Shown piece after piece: positions 11,227 to 24,119 of a stretch of 64,000 bases of DNA. Position numbers and translations under genes: made by a program. The DNA comes from Erodium maritimum (Eukaryota > Streptophyta > Magnoliopsida > Geraniales > Geraniaceae). A model generated the notes under the pieces. That model was given only the letters and a program-made list of their open reading frames with translations, did no database searches and was not told where the DNA came from. Where the stretch lies: assembly GCA_963921825.1 (NCBI GenBank), contig OY997591.1:15557515-15621514 (forward strand), in the 5' to 3' direction. Each line of letters opens with the position of its first letter. Position 1 is the stretch's first letter.

Positions 11227-12309
11227 TTGTAAGACTGAAAAGAGCTACATCCAAATCGGGGTATTTCCTTTCCACGTGACTAACTATTTTTGACACAAAT
11301 CTATTTTGTTGATGATATCCAGAAGCCTGAAAAAAGAAGTAATCCGATTCCACGACTACACAATAATAAAGGCTGTCAAGCTTCTGTGTATGGAACCAAC
11401 AGCAACCTTAGCCATAATCAAGAGACAATCCAACTGAAACACGGCACAATCTCCAAATATGAGATGATCTCGACCTCCTCAATACACAAAGCAAAATAGC
11501 CCCCTCATTACCACCCCACACCCACTTAGAGGTGCGAGAACACCCAGGCTTTGTTGCAGCTGCCAGAGTTGAAAAAGCCTTTGTCGATTATGAAATCCCA
11601 ATCCCAAACATGTATACTTGACACCGGCCTGGGGGAGGGATCAAAGATAAGTTTTTAGTAAATTTGAAGACAAGATCCACCAAGGAAAATAAGAAAGTAT
11701 CAGAGGGAAGGCCTAATCAAAGTACAATTCTTGCCTATTGGCATCCAAAAGCATATTGACACCTCTTTTTCTAAGCTTGAATTTTTAGGTTAAAGCGGGC
11801 TTGACAAATATTAGTGCTCTTTTCGATCCAGGAAAGGCCAAAAAGAACATTAGAGGTAAGATAGAAGTTATCATATTCACTCATTTTTCTCACCCCCAGT
11901 TCCTTCAACACAGATTAAGACTCTTCATAGCCAGCCACTTATCTTATTCTTATTTTCTAAAAACCAACACCCAATGTCAACACAAGCACAACTCATGAAA
12001 TAAAAAACATCAGATATTCCAATTCAATACATATTGGATTCAAAACATAATCTCTACAGCACATCTAAACTCCAAAATTCCACAAATCAATAACAGAAGG
12101 GGGAAAACCCATTAACATATAAGATGAATAGAGATATGAGTAACACCTGAATGAAGATAAAAACCCACTACAAAAAGCAGATCCAAAGCGAAACAGAAAG
12201 GGATTTTGAATGAGACCCAGAACACAAAATCACCACAGAAATAATGGGCGACATGCAAAACCAGAACTTTTCAATCCAGAAAGTAAGAGAGGGATCCAAG
12301 AAAACAGAC

Positions 12310-12420
12310 CTTTGCGTAGCCAGGTTGTATCAGCGAGAGGCTAAGGCTTTTTGGTGCAGGTAACAACCTAAAATCAATAAGAAAAATCGAATCCTCTGTT
12401 CATAATTGTGAAATAGTTGG
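12310..12420 (-). other. probable 5'UTR exon of the LRR gene
   Basis: On the minus strand a candidate donor (GCAAAG|GTCTGT at 12310/12309) can pair with the acceptor CTCTTTTCAG ending at 11235, eight bases before the start codon. This implies a leader intron of about 1.07 kb. The upstream limit is a guess. No long reading frame occupies the intron. Confidence 0.45.
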
Positions 12421-12446
12421 TGAAGGAAACGGCGTGAGGGGTTATG

Positions 12447-12499
<53 letters not shown>
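12447..12499. repeat. compound (TA)n(TG)n microsatellite
   Basis: About thirteen TA units pass into about twelve TG units. It sits at or just upstream of the inferred transcription start of the LRR gene, so length changes could affect its promoter. Confidence 0.95.
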
Positions 12500-13823
12500 G
12501 GGCTCAATTCTTCCAACCTGAATCAACGGTCTATGATTTTTAATTTAATAATATTCTTTTTTGTAGAATAAATAGAAGGAAATAAATGTCGAGATAAAAG
12601 CAAAGGCTTCTTCAAGTGTTGGATTGATTTGGGTTTGTGGGTGATTGGATTGGAAACAAATTACAACCATTCATCAATCGGCATTGCCTATTTATTTCTT
12701 TTGATATTATTGATCATGTGTTTGCCAACAAAAAAGTAAATAGAATTATGACCACAAAATTTGAAGAAGGGAAGGAGCGGATCTTGTCTGTTTATGCACC
12801 GCATAACTTGCCGCCCAATCAGTTCTTTCCTACTCACCCAATGAAGATGAAGACGAGGATGGCCGTGAAGGGATGGTACGGGTAAGTTTTTATCCGAATC
12901 CGACCAGTATCATTTTGATCCGGGAGAGGGGAATTTTATTCACACATCAGGATATCATAAACAACAATGGTAGCCAAATCTGGTAGAAATGCAAAAACAT
13001 ATAAATTAAGATCAAATAAAACAATGTGTCCTTTTAAAAGGTCGAAGGAATTAAACGTTTGAGGAAATCAATAAAGACCTCGTCTAAATATGTTGCAATA
13101 TGTATATTGTTCTCAATGACTATGTCTATCATCAATAGGAGAACTCAAACTCTTTTGAAGGATTGGATTGAAATTGTCAAACAATCTGACTGCACCGAAC
13201 ACCAAACCAACCCTTATTTTCACCCACGATAAAACCTCGTTGACCCTATGGTTCCAATAATTTTGTGGTTAGAATGCTCGACCAAGACCCAATACCTAAA
13301 TGTCAAGACACCATTAAAGTGGTATTGCAACATTGTCCTTATTCAGTAATTGGAGTCAAATAGGTTTTGTCTATATTAAGGGTGCAAGTGCTCTCCCTTA
13401 GTCAAGATTATAGTATTTTGGGACTTAGAGTCATGCCAGAAGGACAAGAGACATCTCCTCCGAAGTCATTGTTTAGGTTACCCACAACTCCAACTCGAGA
13501 AGCTCATGGTTTTAGGCTTTACAGTTTCATATTGCTAAACCTAAGCATTTTAAACTACCCACAAATCATCATAGAACCCCTGCCCGGCGTTCCCATTTGA
13601 TCCTACAACCCCCTTTTTAAGAGGTATGTCATAGGAAAATGATTAGCCTTTCACATGGTTGACAACATATCAATCATAGAACAAGTTCACATCTACGAGA
13701 ATCTGTCCCTTGACGTTGGCAATAAAGGAACGAAAACATACAAGATTTTTCTCACAAATGTGTTCTCAGAGAAATTCCCCCATGTTGGAGTGATTATCGT
13801 AATCACTTGAAACACAAGAAAAA
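12500..13823. other. unassigned spacer
   Basis: Upstream flank of the LRR gene. A short plus-strand open frame (12637-12885) has no recognisable domain. No mobile-element ends seen. Confidence 0.4.
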
Positions 13824-13833
13824 AGACTTAATA

Positions 13834-16284
13834 TTTCATGATTTTTGTTAATTCTCCTGAGATGGAAAAACAATGCAAAGATAGGCACCCGAAAAAGAGC
13901 CTCATCCTTAGAGTTAAAACAAAACTCCAAAGAGCTAACAAACAACTCTCACGCGAGCTAACACATCCCACGTGGAGGAAACAAACAAAACAAATAAGAA
14001 ACAACAAAAAACAACACAAAAAGCACAACCCAAACTACAAAACAAACTTGGAAAAACAAATCCGTCCACCATAGGGAGCAACAAAACTAGAAACGAGACC
14101 AGCCGCACCAATCAAACTAAAGTTGGATCGTCACTAGAGACAAGAGAACTGGTCTCTCCTTGAACCCCAACCTCAGAATTCAAGGTCGTATCCTGGGGAG
14201 TAAAACCCATGGCCAAATAAGAGTCCAGGGAACAATGATCCACCTTACTAGCCGAAAAGATCGAAACCACACCACCTCTATCCGCGTTGTTAGACTTGGG
14301 CTGAATTTGATAAACAACCTTTCTGACCGTCTTCTTCCCTTTACCTCCACACCTCCTCTTTTTCTTTTGATCTCGTCCCTAAACGGTGTAATCATCCTTA
14401 ATAAACGTGTTGCTGGTAGAGGGAGAGGGGAGAGGGTCATAAGCCTCAACAAATGGAGTTGTCCCATAATGATGTACTGTCACAGGGACAAAGAACTTGT
14501 CAGGTTTGACTGAATCCAGGAACTCTAGAGTTGAAGGTGATGATTTTGAAGGTTCGTCACCCTCCCTAGACCCTGCACCCGCAAAGGAGGTCGATCCTTC
14601 AACACTGATTTCTGAATTAGACTCAAAAACAACGTCAGAGTGAACAGGGTCACCAACCACATCTCTCGAGCTGAAAAAATACTAAGGACTCTACTCTCTT
14701 CAATGTCTCGGAAAAAGACACGAAAAAAATTTCATCAAGGACCATCGCCCTCCTCGCCCCTCAAAACTTTTTCACTAAGGATCAAGACAAAAGCGCTACC
14801 TGAAGAAGCCCTAAGTTCTTCTCCTTGGATCAAAAGGACAGATCTGAATAGCTTTCCAATGGAAAAAAGGTTCTCGATGCTCCAACCGTGAAAAGGAAAA
14901 CCATCAATAACCACCCAATGGAAAAAAACACTTTTGAGCACCAAATCCCCTTAACAGTTGGTTATCACGAACCACCTCTCCAACCAACGCCACTTCATTT
15001 CCTTCATCGCCTCTTCAAATACAAGGTCTGAACAGGTAATAAGACACACCATGTTTCCAAAAGAACGCAAATCTAGATCCATAACCCCTTCTCTCTCGAT
15101 CTCCACCTGAATCGCTTCAAAGTCACGAGATGAGCGGACTACAGCTAAACACCCCGAAAAATCCATAACGCAACGTTCAGGCACAGTCGAGCTTGTACAA
15201 CGCGAAGGATTTTTCTGAGGACAAGCAACTGCATCAAACGAAGGCCACACTTTCTTCTTCCAAATCTTTTACAAAAATAGGGAGTATTCTTGCCTCTCTC
15301 CCAAGCTTGATCAACCAACATCACATACTCCTGAATCGAGCTACCGTGGAGCTTAGAGATCATGATGTTAGCATCGACATCAACGCCCAAACAAAAACGG
15401 AGTAGTTACCTCCACGATCAGGCCTTCGAATTGCATCCGCCTTAAATACATTTCCTTCCCGATCGAAAAGGTTGAAAAGCCAATCATTCGTTTCTTGATT
15501 ACGCAAATGACAAACAAAGAGTTTGACATTATTAGAATTCTCCTTGTTTTGAACAGTAGGGGATTCGAATTGACTCCTTCAAAACCAGTAGGAGGAACGA
15601 ACGAAGAGGACGAAGTTTCCATAATCACCCCTCTAAAAGCAAAAAACAACTGAAATTCCAACGGACCCGAAGCTCTTCTGTTTTAACCAAGCCACTTGAA
15701 TGAAGGTTCACTTGTACGACACCGAACTAGCAACAAAAAAACATCAGCAACAAAAAGCAGTAGTAACGACGCCGAAATTTCTATACCTGAGACAAAGAAT
15801 ATCCAAACGACTACTCAACCTGCAACAAACATCAAATTCCTTGGTCATTAGGTAGATGAGCCGAGAACCGAGCAGTGAATCACGATCTCCTAGGCTACGC
15901 AGATCGGAAACAACGACGCTTGAAGGCCAAACGACGAAGCACACAGTCGTAGAGAGACAGCTGACTCACGAAGCGCAGACGGAACTAACTGAATAAGCTT
16001 GAGACTTCCGAAGAAACAGAGTCACGTTCTGATGATGATACACAAGACCAAACAAAAATGATATCCAAAAAATGCCTCAGAGATCAACAATCTTCATACA
16101 AAACCTCTAGATATCGTAGAGAACGAATAACCTCACCATCGAATCGCAGAACATGAGGGAGAAACTCACCGAAAACGAAACGGCTTGGACGCAAACGGCA
16201 CGTGAGATGCGCGTTCTAAAAAAACTATGGCCGACTTTAACACTTCAAGAACTAATCATTCATATGAAAACTGAATAAATGATT
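13834..16284 (-). mobile_element. LINE relic carrying only an ORF1-like gene
   Basis: On the minus strand the order is a 5' leader (16284-15700), an RRM-like stretch (VKLFVCHLRNQETNDWLFNL, near 15510), then VWPSFDAVACPQ, a block with FHWVVIDGFPFHGWSIENLF (about 14920) and a Ser/Pro-rich acidic C-terminal part (14660-14380). This resembles plant L1-type ORF1 proteins. Several stops and frameshifts interrupt it, and no endonuclease or reverse transcriptase follows. A 10-bp direct repeat AGACTTAATA at 13824-13833 and 16285-16294 may be the target-site duplication, but it is AT-rich and could be chance. Confidence 0.55.
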
Positions 16285-16429
16285 AGACTTAATAAAAAAT
16301 GGTCTACTTGCCTCTTCTTGTGGCAGGAGCCAATATCATAGGACTCTGGTAAATCACCTTGAACAAACATGTTCAAATCTAAACAGAATCAAAGGAAGCT
16401 CATAAGTGAAGATCTTCTAAAAAGAAAGA

Positions 16430-16860
16430 CAAAATTATCAAACCTATAAGATCGACTAAAAAACGTAAGATGGTTTGATATGTTTGTTACCCAGATGGGC
16501 ATGAAGCTAATCAATGTTTCCAACAACAAGGACCTTAGAAGCAACTAATAGAAGCATATAATGGTGAAAACGATAAGATCATCCTTGTTGTGGTGGTGGA
16601 GACAAATATAGTCTTCAATATCGTTGATTGGGTGTTAGACTCGATGTCAACAAAAACATCGTTGCAACTCCAAAGAACTCTTCAATGAGTATACGAAGTA
16701 ACCTCTGGTGAAGTCGTATGTATGACAAACAACTCTACCATTATTAATAGAGGAAATATATTGTTGAAGATACATTTGAGAAAGTCCTTATACTCATCAG
16801 TGATTTACGTGTTCCTACAATATATTAGAATTTTGTCTTCAAATTCCTTCCCAAGAAAAA
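16430..16860 (+). pseudogene. Ty1/copia gag-protease relic
   Basis: Near 16470 the plus strand reads CYVCYPDGHEANQCF, a CCHC zinc knuckle. About 40 codons further on comes a degraded aspartic-protease region (VDWVLDSMSTKTS, where copia has D-S-G/A). Then follows YEVTSGEVVCMTNNST with the usual spacing to the next copia motif. The gene is broken by stops and ends before the integrase. Flanking LTRs were not identified. Confidence 0.55.
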
Positions 16861-16992
16861 TTGGCTTCAGTTTAGGCTAAGATATTTATCATAAATGACC
16901 ATCCTATAGGGAAAGGGCATTATATTGGGTACCGTCAAAAATATATGTTTCTGGAAATACATTCTCTCTTCTCTTCTAATATTGCCCGAGAT

Positions 16993-19900
16993 AACAACAT
17001 ACTAATTGAAGGGATCCAGAGCAGAACTCTCTCTAGAGAGAAAAAAAAAGAGTAAACCCTAGTCGCCATCGGCGGCGACACTCTCCCTTTGTTTTTTCTT
17101 GTTTTCTTAGTTGTTTTTTGTCCTTTCTCTTCTGCTATGCAGTTGTTTCGTCGTGCCTTATGATGTAGGATCGGCATAATCGAGCTTCGGCGGTGGAAGA
17201 AGTCAATTTATAGGATGCCCTTATGGGTGAAGTGTTATCTGGGCTGCCCTTTTGGGTGAGGTAATGGTGTTTTGATCTGCTGATGTTCTCCGAAAGTCAG
17301 AGCAATTGGATTCGGCGAGCAGTATCATTGCAGCCATAGCCGGAGCATGCCCCGTTTTCATTACTACACCTAAACCAAGCCCCTGCATAGGGACGGACAT
17401 CTCAGGTGATCCCGACGAATCAAGATGACGGGTCGGCAATACCAGAATGCCCCACTACGCAAGTCGCGCTGTTCGGAAGAACTAGCATCGCAAGATCTAT
17501 AGTTTCGTATGTTCGTTTTTGTTTTTATGTGTTTTCTTATTATCTACAATACAAAGTAGATTACTTTTATGTGATCCAAGTTCGCTGGGACATCTACGGG
17601 GGTCTCGGACATATACTGGAGTCAAGGGTCGGGGACCCGATTACTATAACGATCAGTTGTTTTGGTTGATGAAAAGAGACGTAATTGTTCGACTAGTGGC
17701 ATGAATTGCTTTGTTTTCTTTGATTTTCTGCAGGAGATGGGCTTACTGGATCTGAACATGGTGGGTGCAAGTTTCACCTGGTATGGAGGTGGTTCCAAGG
17801 CTTCTCGCTTGGACGGTTTCCTTGTTTCTCCTCAGATTCTTGCACATTTTGACTCATTTATCCAGAAAGGACTCCCTCGTTCTTTATCGGATCACCTCCC
17901 TGTGTTGCTTTATTCAGCTTTAGTGAATTGGGGACCAAAGCCAGACTGTTTCATAAATGCTTGGACAGAGCATAAATTTTTCAAATTCGATGTGCAGGCG
18001 TTCTGGGTTCTTATACTTTTAAAGGTTCAACATCCTATTGTCTTTGGTACAAGCTTAAGAGACTCAGAATTTATTTACAGAGGTGGAACCGTGAAGTATT
18101 CGGTCGTGTCGATGGGGAAATTGATCATCTCGTTTATGAGATTGACAAGTTTGATGTGCTTTTAGATGAACGGGATCTCTTGGATGCTGAGAGTATTGAC
18201 AGGTCTTTGCTGCGGGTTGATCTAATTCGTAAACAAAGATCGTTGGCTTATATTTGGAGCCAAAAGGCTCGAGTAAACTGGAATAAAAGAGGGGACATCT
18301 GCTCTCGATTTTATCACCGAATTGCGAATCTTAGAGCTTCAAGGAGTCGTATGGTTCAGGTGCAGGTCGGGGAGTTTCTATTCACTGATACTGTGGAGAT
18401 TAAATCTCAGGCAGCTTCCCACTTTCAGCAACGCTTTGCTAAGCCTTCAGTGCCTCCCCTCCCCTTGCAGGATTTACCGTTTGGTCGTATTTCTGCGTTC
18501 CAGGCTACAGGTTTGATTGAACCTTTTTCTGTAAATGAAATAGTTGTTGCGATTCATGATTGTGGTTCAGAAAAGGCACCCGGGCCGGACGGGTTTTCGC
18601 TCCTCTTCTTCAAGACCTGTTGGGAAATAGTTAAAGATGATATGCTCCGCTTCTTTGCAGAATTCTTTGCCTCAGAGAGCATTGGCAAGGGCATTAATGC
18701 GACGTTTCTCACGCTTATTCCAAAGAAAGTTCATGCAGAGAGCTTTAATGATTTTAGACCAATAAGTCTAATTTCATCCCCTTATAAGATTCTTTCAAAG
18801 GTTTTAGCAAATCGTCTTCGTCAGGTCTTAAACGATGTTATCAATGATTCCCATCAGGTTTTGTTGTTGGCAGGCAACTTGTGGATGGGGTTCTCATCGC
18901 CTCTGAGGTCCTTGATTTGGTTAAGAAATCAAAGGAGGAAGTAGTGGTTCTGAAATTGGATTTTGAAAAAGTCTTCGATAAGGTGAATTGGGTTTACTTA
19001 GACGAGGTGATGTCTAAAATGGGTTTCCCTTCTAAATGGCGCTTTTGGCTGAAGTCTTGTTTCAAAGCTCATATTGCAGTTCTTATCAATGGCTCCCCGA
19101 GTCATGATTTTGTTATTCACAATGGCATACGCCAAGGATGTCCATTGTCCTCTTTTCTCTTCCTCTTAGCAGCAGAGGGATTACACCAAGTTCTGGAAAA
19201 TGGCATCCGTTTGGGTGAATTTTCAGGGGTGCAGGTGGGCGTTGAAGGACTTGTCATTTCTCATTTGCAGTTCGCAGATGACACCCTTCTCTTTATAAAG
19301 GGCACAGTTGAAAGCCTCTAGACTCTTAAGAATACTCTGATTGATTTTCAGGCTTGTTCATGGCTCAAGATCAATTTTGAGAAATCCACTGCTATTCTTC
19401 TCAATCAGAGATTTTTTTTCTCCTGCTCTTGTTGCTTCCACTCTATAATGTTCGGTGGGTACTTTACCCATTAAGTATCTTGGTTTTATGCTTGGAGCTA
19501 ATCCTCGTAGAGTCTCTTTTTGGAAGCATGTTATTTTTGGCTCTTTGGAAGGCTAAGGATCTCACTTTTCCTGGCAGGTTGGTGTTGATTAAATCAACCT
19601 TGTCTGCTTTGCCTGTCTTTTTTATGTCTCTTTTCAGGGCACCTAAACAAGTTCTGGCTGAACTTGAGGCATGGAGGAGAGATTTTTATGGCATAATAAG
19701 GCTCATTCCTGAGTTCTTTGCAAGGTTCGTTGGTCCATTGTTTGTAGGCATAAATCTGATGGTGGACTGGGTATCAGAGAGCTGGAAAATGTTAATAGAA
19801 GCCTCTTGGCTAAATGGTTTTGGAGATTCGCTTCTAATAAGGACTCTTTGTGGAAGCGTGTTCTATGTGCCAAGTATGGATGGCGCCTTTCCGAATGGGG

Positions 19901-20803
19901 CAGCACAGCACTTGACAGACCTGGTTCTTCTTTTTTCTTTAGACATATTTATTGTTTGTCCAAGAAAATGAAGAATTCGGAGTCTCTCATGGCTCTTCTG
20001 ACCACCGTGCTTGTTAGGCTTGGATCACCCGACATAATTTCTTGGTCTCAAAGAGAACGAGGCTTCTCTTTGTCTTCTGTTTATCTACTTTTGCAGGATT
20101 CTACTACCTCCCCTGAGCCTTGGACTAGCTTCCTCTGGGTTAAGAACCTTCCTACAAAATATAGCTCTTTGATCTGGTTAATGGTCCATAATGTCATTCC
20201 AACCAAAACTTTTTTGGAGGAAAGAGGCTTACGTATCTCCTTGCAGGATATATTTTGTAGCTTGTGTTGCAAAGTTTTTGAAGATTGTGCTCATTTGTTC
20301 CTGCATTGTACCTTTGCTTGGTCTTCGTGGTCCAGAGTCTTTCGTTGGTGATCTTTTTTATGGGTGACCCCGGGAGATTGTGTGGCTATGCTTTACGCTT
20401 GGAAAGGTTTTGATAGGCCTCTTTGGACCGTGTGGGTGAAGGTGGGGTATCTCTGTTTCCGGCACATTTGGATACATCGAAATGCTGTGATTTTCAAAAG
20501 TTCTGTGGAGAGTTTGGACTCCATTTTTTCTAAGCTGCAGCTCCATTCTTTCAGTATCTACAGGATGGTAGGAGATTTTCAGGAGAATGTCAACCTGTCT
20601 ACTTGGTTGAATTCTCCTTCTTGTTGCATTTTGCTTTCTAGCAGGAATTGATTTTTCTTCTGTTTTTCTTGTTTTTGAAGGTTATTGGGTTTTTACCCCG
20701 GGCTTTGTAATTCTCTTTATTTCAAAGTCTATCAATAAATCATCATTTATCAATATATATATATATATTGATATACGTCTCTATCTTCACATTTCAAAAT
20801 AAA
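16993..20803 (+). mobile_element. L1-type LINE with reverse transcriptase, ORF1 missing
   Basis: An imperfect 14-bp direct repeat, ATATTGCCC(G/A)AGAT, at 16979-16992 and 20804-20817 is the likely target-site duplication. After a 5' leader (17040-17650) the coding region starts inside the endonuclease and runs through the reverse transcriptase to the zinc-binding domain. No ORF1 and no RNase H domain are visible. The 3' end is AT-rich with a short A-run. Confidence 0.75.
17662..20351 (+). pseudogene. LINE ORF2 (endonuclease C-terminus, reverse transcriptase, zf-RVT)
   Basis: Domain order: endonuclease C-terminal motifs (GASFTWYGGG, LSDHLPVLL), then reverse transcriptase with IPKKVHAESFNDFRPISLIS, LKLDFEKVFDKVNWVYLDE, HNGIRQGCPLSSFLFLL and the catalytic QFADDTLLFI near 19270. 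It ends with a zinc-binding region with CSLCCKVFEDCAHLFLHC near 20260. In motif A the usual 'KAFD' reads KVFD, with the aspartate kept. Frameshifts lie near 18160, 18870, 19430 and 19800, and there is a stop at 19319-19321. The N-terminal catalytic part of the endonuclease is absent. It cannot make a working protein. Confidence 0.9.
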
Positions 20804-20817
20804 ATATTGCCCAAGAT

Positions 20818-20996
20818 TATATTGTTTGTTTGTTTTACATCCGGTAAAACAAGTATGCGTATTATCCTATTAAAATTGTTTTAGCCTTCAAGAGCAACAT
20901 CATGGAAAATAATTTGAACAAATTGTTTTAGAGTTAGTGTACAGTGCACAATCAAAGTGTTGTAAAGCAAACAAATTCGATGTTACTAATATGTAT
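20818..20996. other. short spacer between two retroelements
   Basis: AT-rich sequence ending in the left copy (20983-20996) of the target-site duplication of the next element. Nothing else seen. Confidence 0.5.
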
Positions 20997-22724
20997 TTTT
21001 TTTTTGATCGGCGAAAGCATATTTAAAATTAACCTCAATTCCGAGGTGGAAAAGGTTACAAAAAAGACATAATCTCACTACAGATTGCGAGAAACAACAG
21101 GCAAAACCCAAATCTAAGACAAAGATCAATACAAGAGAAAGCATAGATTAATCCAGTGTGTGTAGAAGATCATGAATGAGCCGAGAAGTAAGCCGAGATG
21201 CATGTCTGACCAAGAGTTTTTGATGATCAACAAGTGTGAAGCTACAAGCTGCAAGTGAGTTGGCCATGTCTTCAACTAAGTCTAAGAAGCCCTGAAGGGA
21301 AGATCGATCTCTTGAACTGGGTCTCAGCCAGAGAAGTAAGTCTGTCAAAGTTTCACAAGAAAACGGAAAAAAGGGCACAGAACCCCTACCACAAACCTCA
21401 GCCAAAGGAACCAAAAACGAACCAAACAACCAGTCAACACTAGTTGCAACCCAAAAAAGGGGGCAGGATAAAACCAAACCAACCGCAACCCCAAATCACA
21501 AAGACCGAACCGAATCAGAACCAAAAATTTCTTTAGATTAGCCCAGGGCCAAAATCCCCACAGAGGCCAACACCAATTGTGAGGACTCGTCCTCACATCG
21601 AGGACGAGAACCGAAGACTAGAAGGTAGGGAGACGACAGGCTTAAAGAGATAAGGGGAGGGAGGAAGGTAAGAGCCAAGAGAAGGACCAACCAGGAAGGT
21701 TGAAGACCCATCTTACTCTTCCAAAAGGTAAGGGGAAGGGGAAGAAGCAACAACCCGAAACCCGAAGCTACCCAAGCAGCAACCCAAAAACCGAAGATGC
21801 CCGTCATCCAAAGTAGGCCGAGTTGTCCAGAAGCTCACCTTGCTAGAGAATTCTTCTCTTTTGAACGTGTTAAAGGCGTGCTCGATGCTTTCTTGACGAG
21901 ATGCATTGATCCTTCTGCATCCCAAACCATCTCGTAGTCACAGATTTCATCTTCGTCTTTCTCTTTTCTTCCACTTCCAAAAATGTTGAAACTCAATAAG
22001 TGTTTGTTGTTCTCCAGTAAATCATGGAAGGGACTCCAAAAAGTTATGCCGTTTGTTGGCCAAAAGAGGAGGACTACAGATCCGACCAAGTCAGAGGCGA
22101 GGGCTAGAAGATCTAGCCGGAGTCGGGCCTGAGTACCGGAGACGAGTGCCTGAAAGAGGATGGAGGAGCGGCGCCGGAGAGAGAAGGAGACCATGGCCGG
22201 AGTCGAGGGCCATGGCCAGAAGGAAGATCAGGCCGCCGGAGTTGCCGGAGACGAGGGCCAGGAAGGCCGGATCTGGAGCAAGGCAAGGCGCGGCTGCCGG
22301 AGTTGCCGGAGACGAGGGCCAGGAAGGCCGTATATGGAGTAAGGCGAGGCGCGGTAGCCGGAGTTGCCGTAGATGAGGGCCAGGAAGGCCGGATCTGGAG
22401 CAAGGCGAGGCGCGGCAGCCGGAGACGGGCGAGAGGAAGATGGATCTGGGCCGGAGAGGCCGGAGACGAGGGCAAGGAAGGTCGGATCTAAGCGGGGCGC
22501 AGCAGCCGGAGACGGGTGGAGCGGGGCGGGGAGCGGCGGAGGGCGCCAGCAAACGCGCTAGCCAGAGACGGGCGGAGCAGAGGAGGGGCGGCGAAGAGGG
22601 AGGGCAGCGAAGCCTCACCGGCAACGGCTTGACCGGAGCCGTGCCGTCACCGGTGAGGGAAGAAGGAGCTCAAGAGTTCTGAGCACGAGAACCTAGTCAG
22701 AGAGAACAAAGAGTTTTCTAAACT
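20997..22724 (-). mobile_element. non-autonomous GC-rich non-LTR element with 14-bp TSD
   Basis: Both ends are marked by the direct repeat TTACTAATATGTAT (20983-20996 and 22725-22738). On the minus strand the element starts with AAGTTTAGAAAACTC, has a very GC-rich first half and ends ATATGCTTTCGCCGATC followed by an A-run. The 1728 bp hold no endonuclease, reverse transcriptase or ORF1 domain that I recognise; the long GC-rich open frames look like composition effects. The same 3' end motif (TTTGC(T)GAT-A-run) ends the elements at 33499-35337 and 55297-57366. Confidence 0.8.
22236..22440. repeat. 61-bp GC-rich minisatellite, 3+ copies
   Basis: Units start with CCGGAGTTGCCG at 22236, 22297 and 22358 and a partial, rearranged unit follows. 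It lies inside the non-LTR element and creates long but meaningless open frames on both strands. Confidence 0.9.
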
Positions 22725-22738
22725 TTACTAATATGTAT

Positions 22739-23480
22739 GTATGCACTATGACATTGACAGGTTAGAAGGTTGGTATCAGACTTACCAAATCTTTTTGAAA
22801 ATACAATCTCCTTTCGCGGTTGGGCCGGTAACTTTGAATATTTTTCTTCATAAATTAGGTTTGATGAGAAAAACAGAGTAGAAAATAGGAGGATGAGAAT
22901 TTCTAGCAGCTCCTTTCTTTGGAATTGGGTTTAACGCATAAGTGATTACAGTAAAAGTAAAACAAGTCTCTTTATCTTTAAAGAAGATGGAGATTGACAT
23001 GACTGTCAATTAAAATATTTATTAGCAGTTTTACATGATTGTCAATTATATCCTACAGAAACTCAACTTTGATATAAATATTCGGTGGAAAAATTATTTA
23101 TAACTTGAGCCTAGAAATAAACTTAAATAACGGAATAAATCACATGTTTTAAGTGATTAGAAAATTAATTACTTTTGGTGGGTACTGTACTGGGTGGTGT
23201 CAGAATGAAAACAAAACAAGAGAAATTGTTTCCAATTTGGAGGACCTTACAAAAAGTTAAAAGAGAAGTGTGTATATATGCATAAAGATAATATTAAAAA
23301 TGCAGTATTATGCTTTCCCATTATATCTGTGGCCAAAAACGACAACCATCCGAGATGGATCCGTGCCAAATTCAAAAGAAAAAGATGGAACATTACGGAA
23401 TTGAAAATGCCTTCTGCAATATACACCATGCCTTTTTAATCTGCCAAAACACAAGCCTTACTTTCTAACCAAGAATCAAA
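22739..23480. other. unassigned spacer
   Basis: AT-rich sequence with no recognisable gene or mobile-element end until the CAAGTTTTAT duplication at 23481-23490. Confidence 0.4.
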
Positions 23481-24119
23481 CAAGTTTTATATGAAAACTT
23501 TCTCTCTCGGTATTTGAGAACCCTTCTCTAGTCCACACATCTATCGTTATAGTGCTCCTTTTTGTTACGACCGCCGCTCTACCGTCTACAGTGCCGTCTC
23601 CCGGTAATGATGTTGTTGCTGCAGATTTCGGTCTTGTCGCCCCCGTGCTTGTTGGTCGCATCCAACCCCCGCAGACCGCGCCCGGTGTGGGGGATAAGAC
23701 GCGACGAAGGAGGCCGAAACCACTTTCTGCGACTCCTTCCTCGGCCATTGGCCTTGGACAGCCTAGTCCTCCCACCAGCCTCTCGTCTGATCTGATCTCA
23801 TTCTTAATGGGCACTCACTCTCCCTTGTCGGTTGCGAAACACGGAGGGGGCGTCCGACTAGTCGTGCAGGGACTTCTCCTCCAAGCAACCCTATCCCGCC
23901 GTCTCTTGCGCCAATTCTAGACTTCCCACCATCAAACCCTCGAGAGGAGGATCTGAATCCTGCTACGTCGCCACCAGCCCAAAGTGGGATGATCGCTAGG
24001 GTTCCGGTTCCGGGTCTTGTTGCCCCACCAACTCCTGTTGCTGCACCACTAGGCGATGGTGGTCGGATCCCTGGGGTTGTTGTTCTGGCCCCCACGGTAC
24101 CATCACCACATCGTTGATA

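Noticed and set aside
12637..12885. 82-codon open frame upstream of the LRR gene
   Set aside because: No domain, no leader or splice context, and no match to any family I know.
22091..22682. Long Arg/Gly- or Pro/Leu-rich open frames
   Set aside because: They come from the 61-bp GC-rich minisatellite and appear in several frames on both strands.
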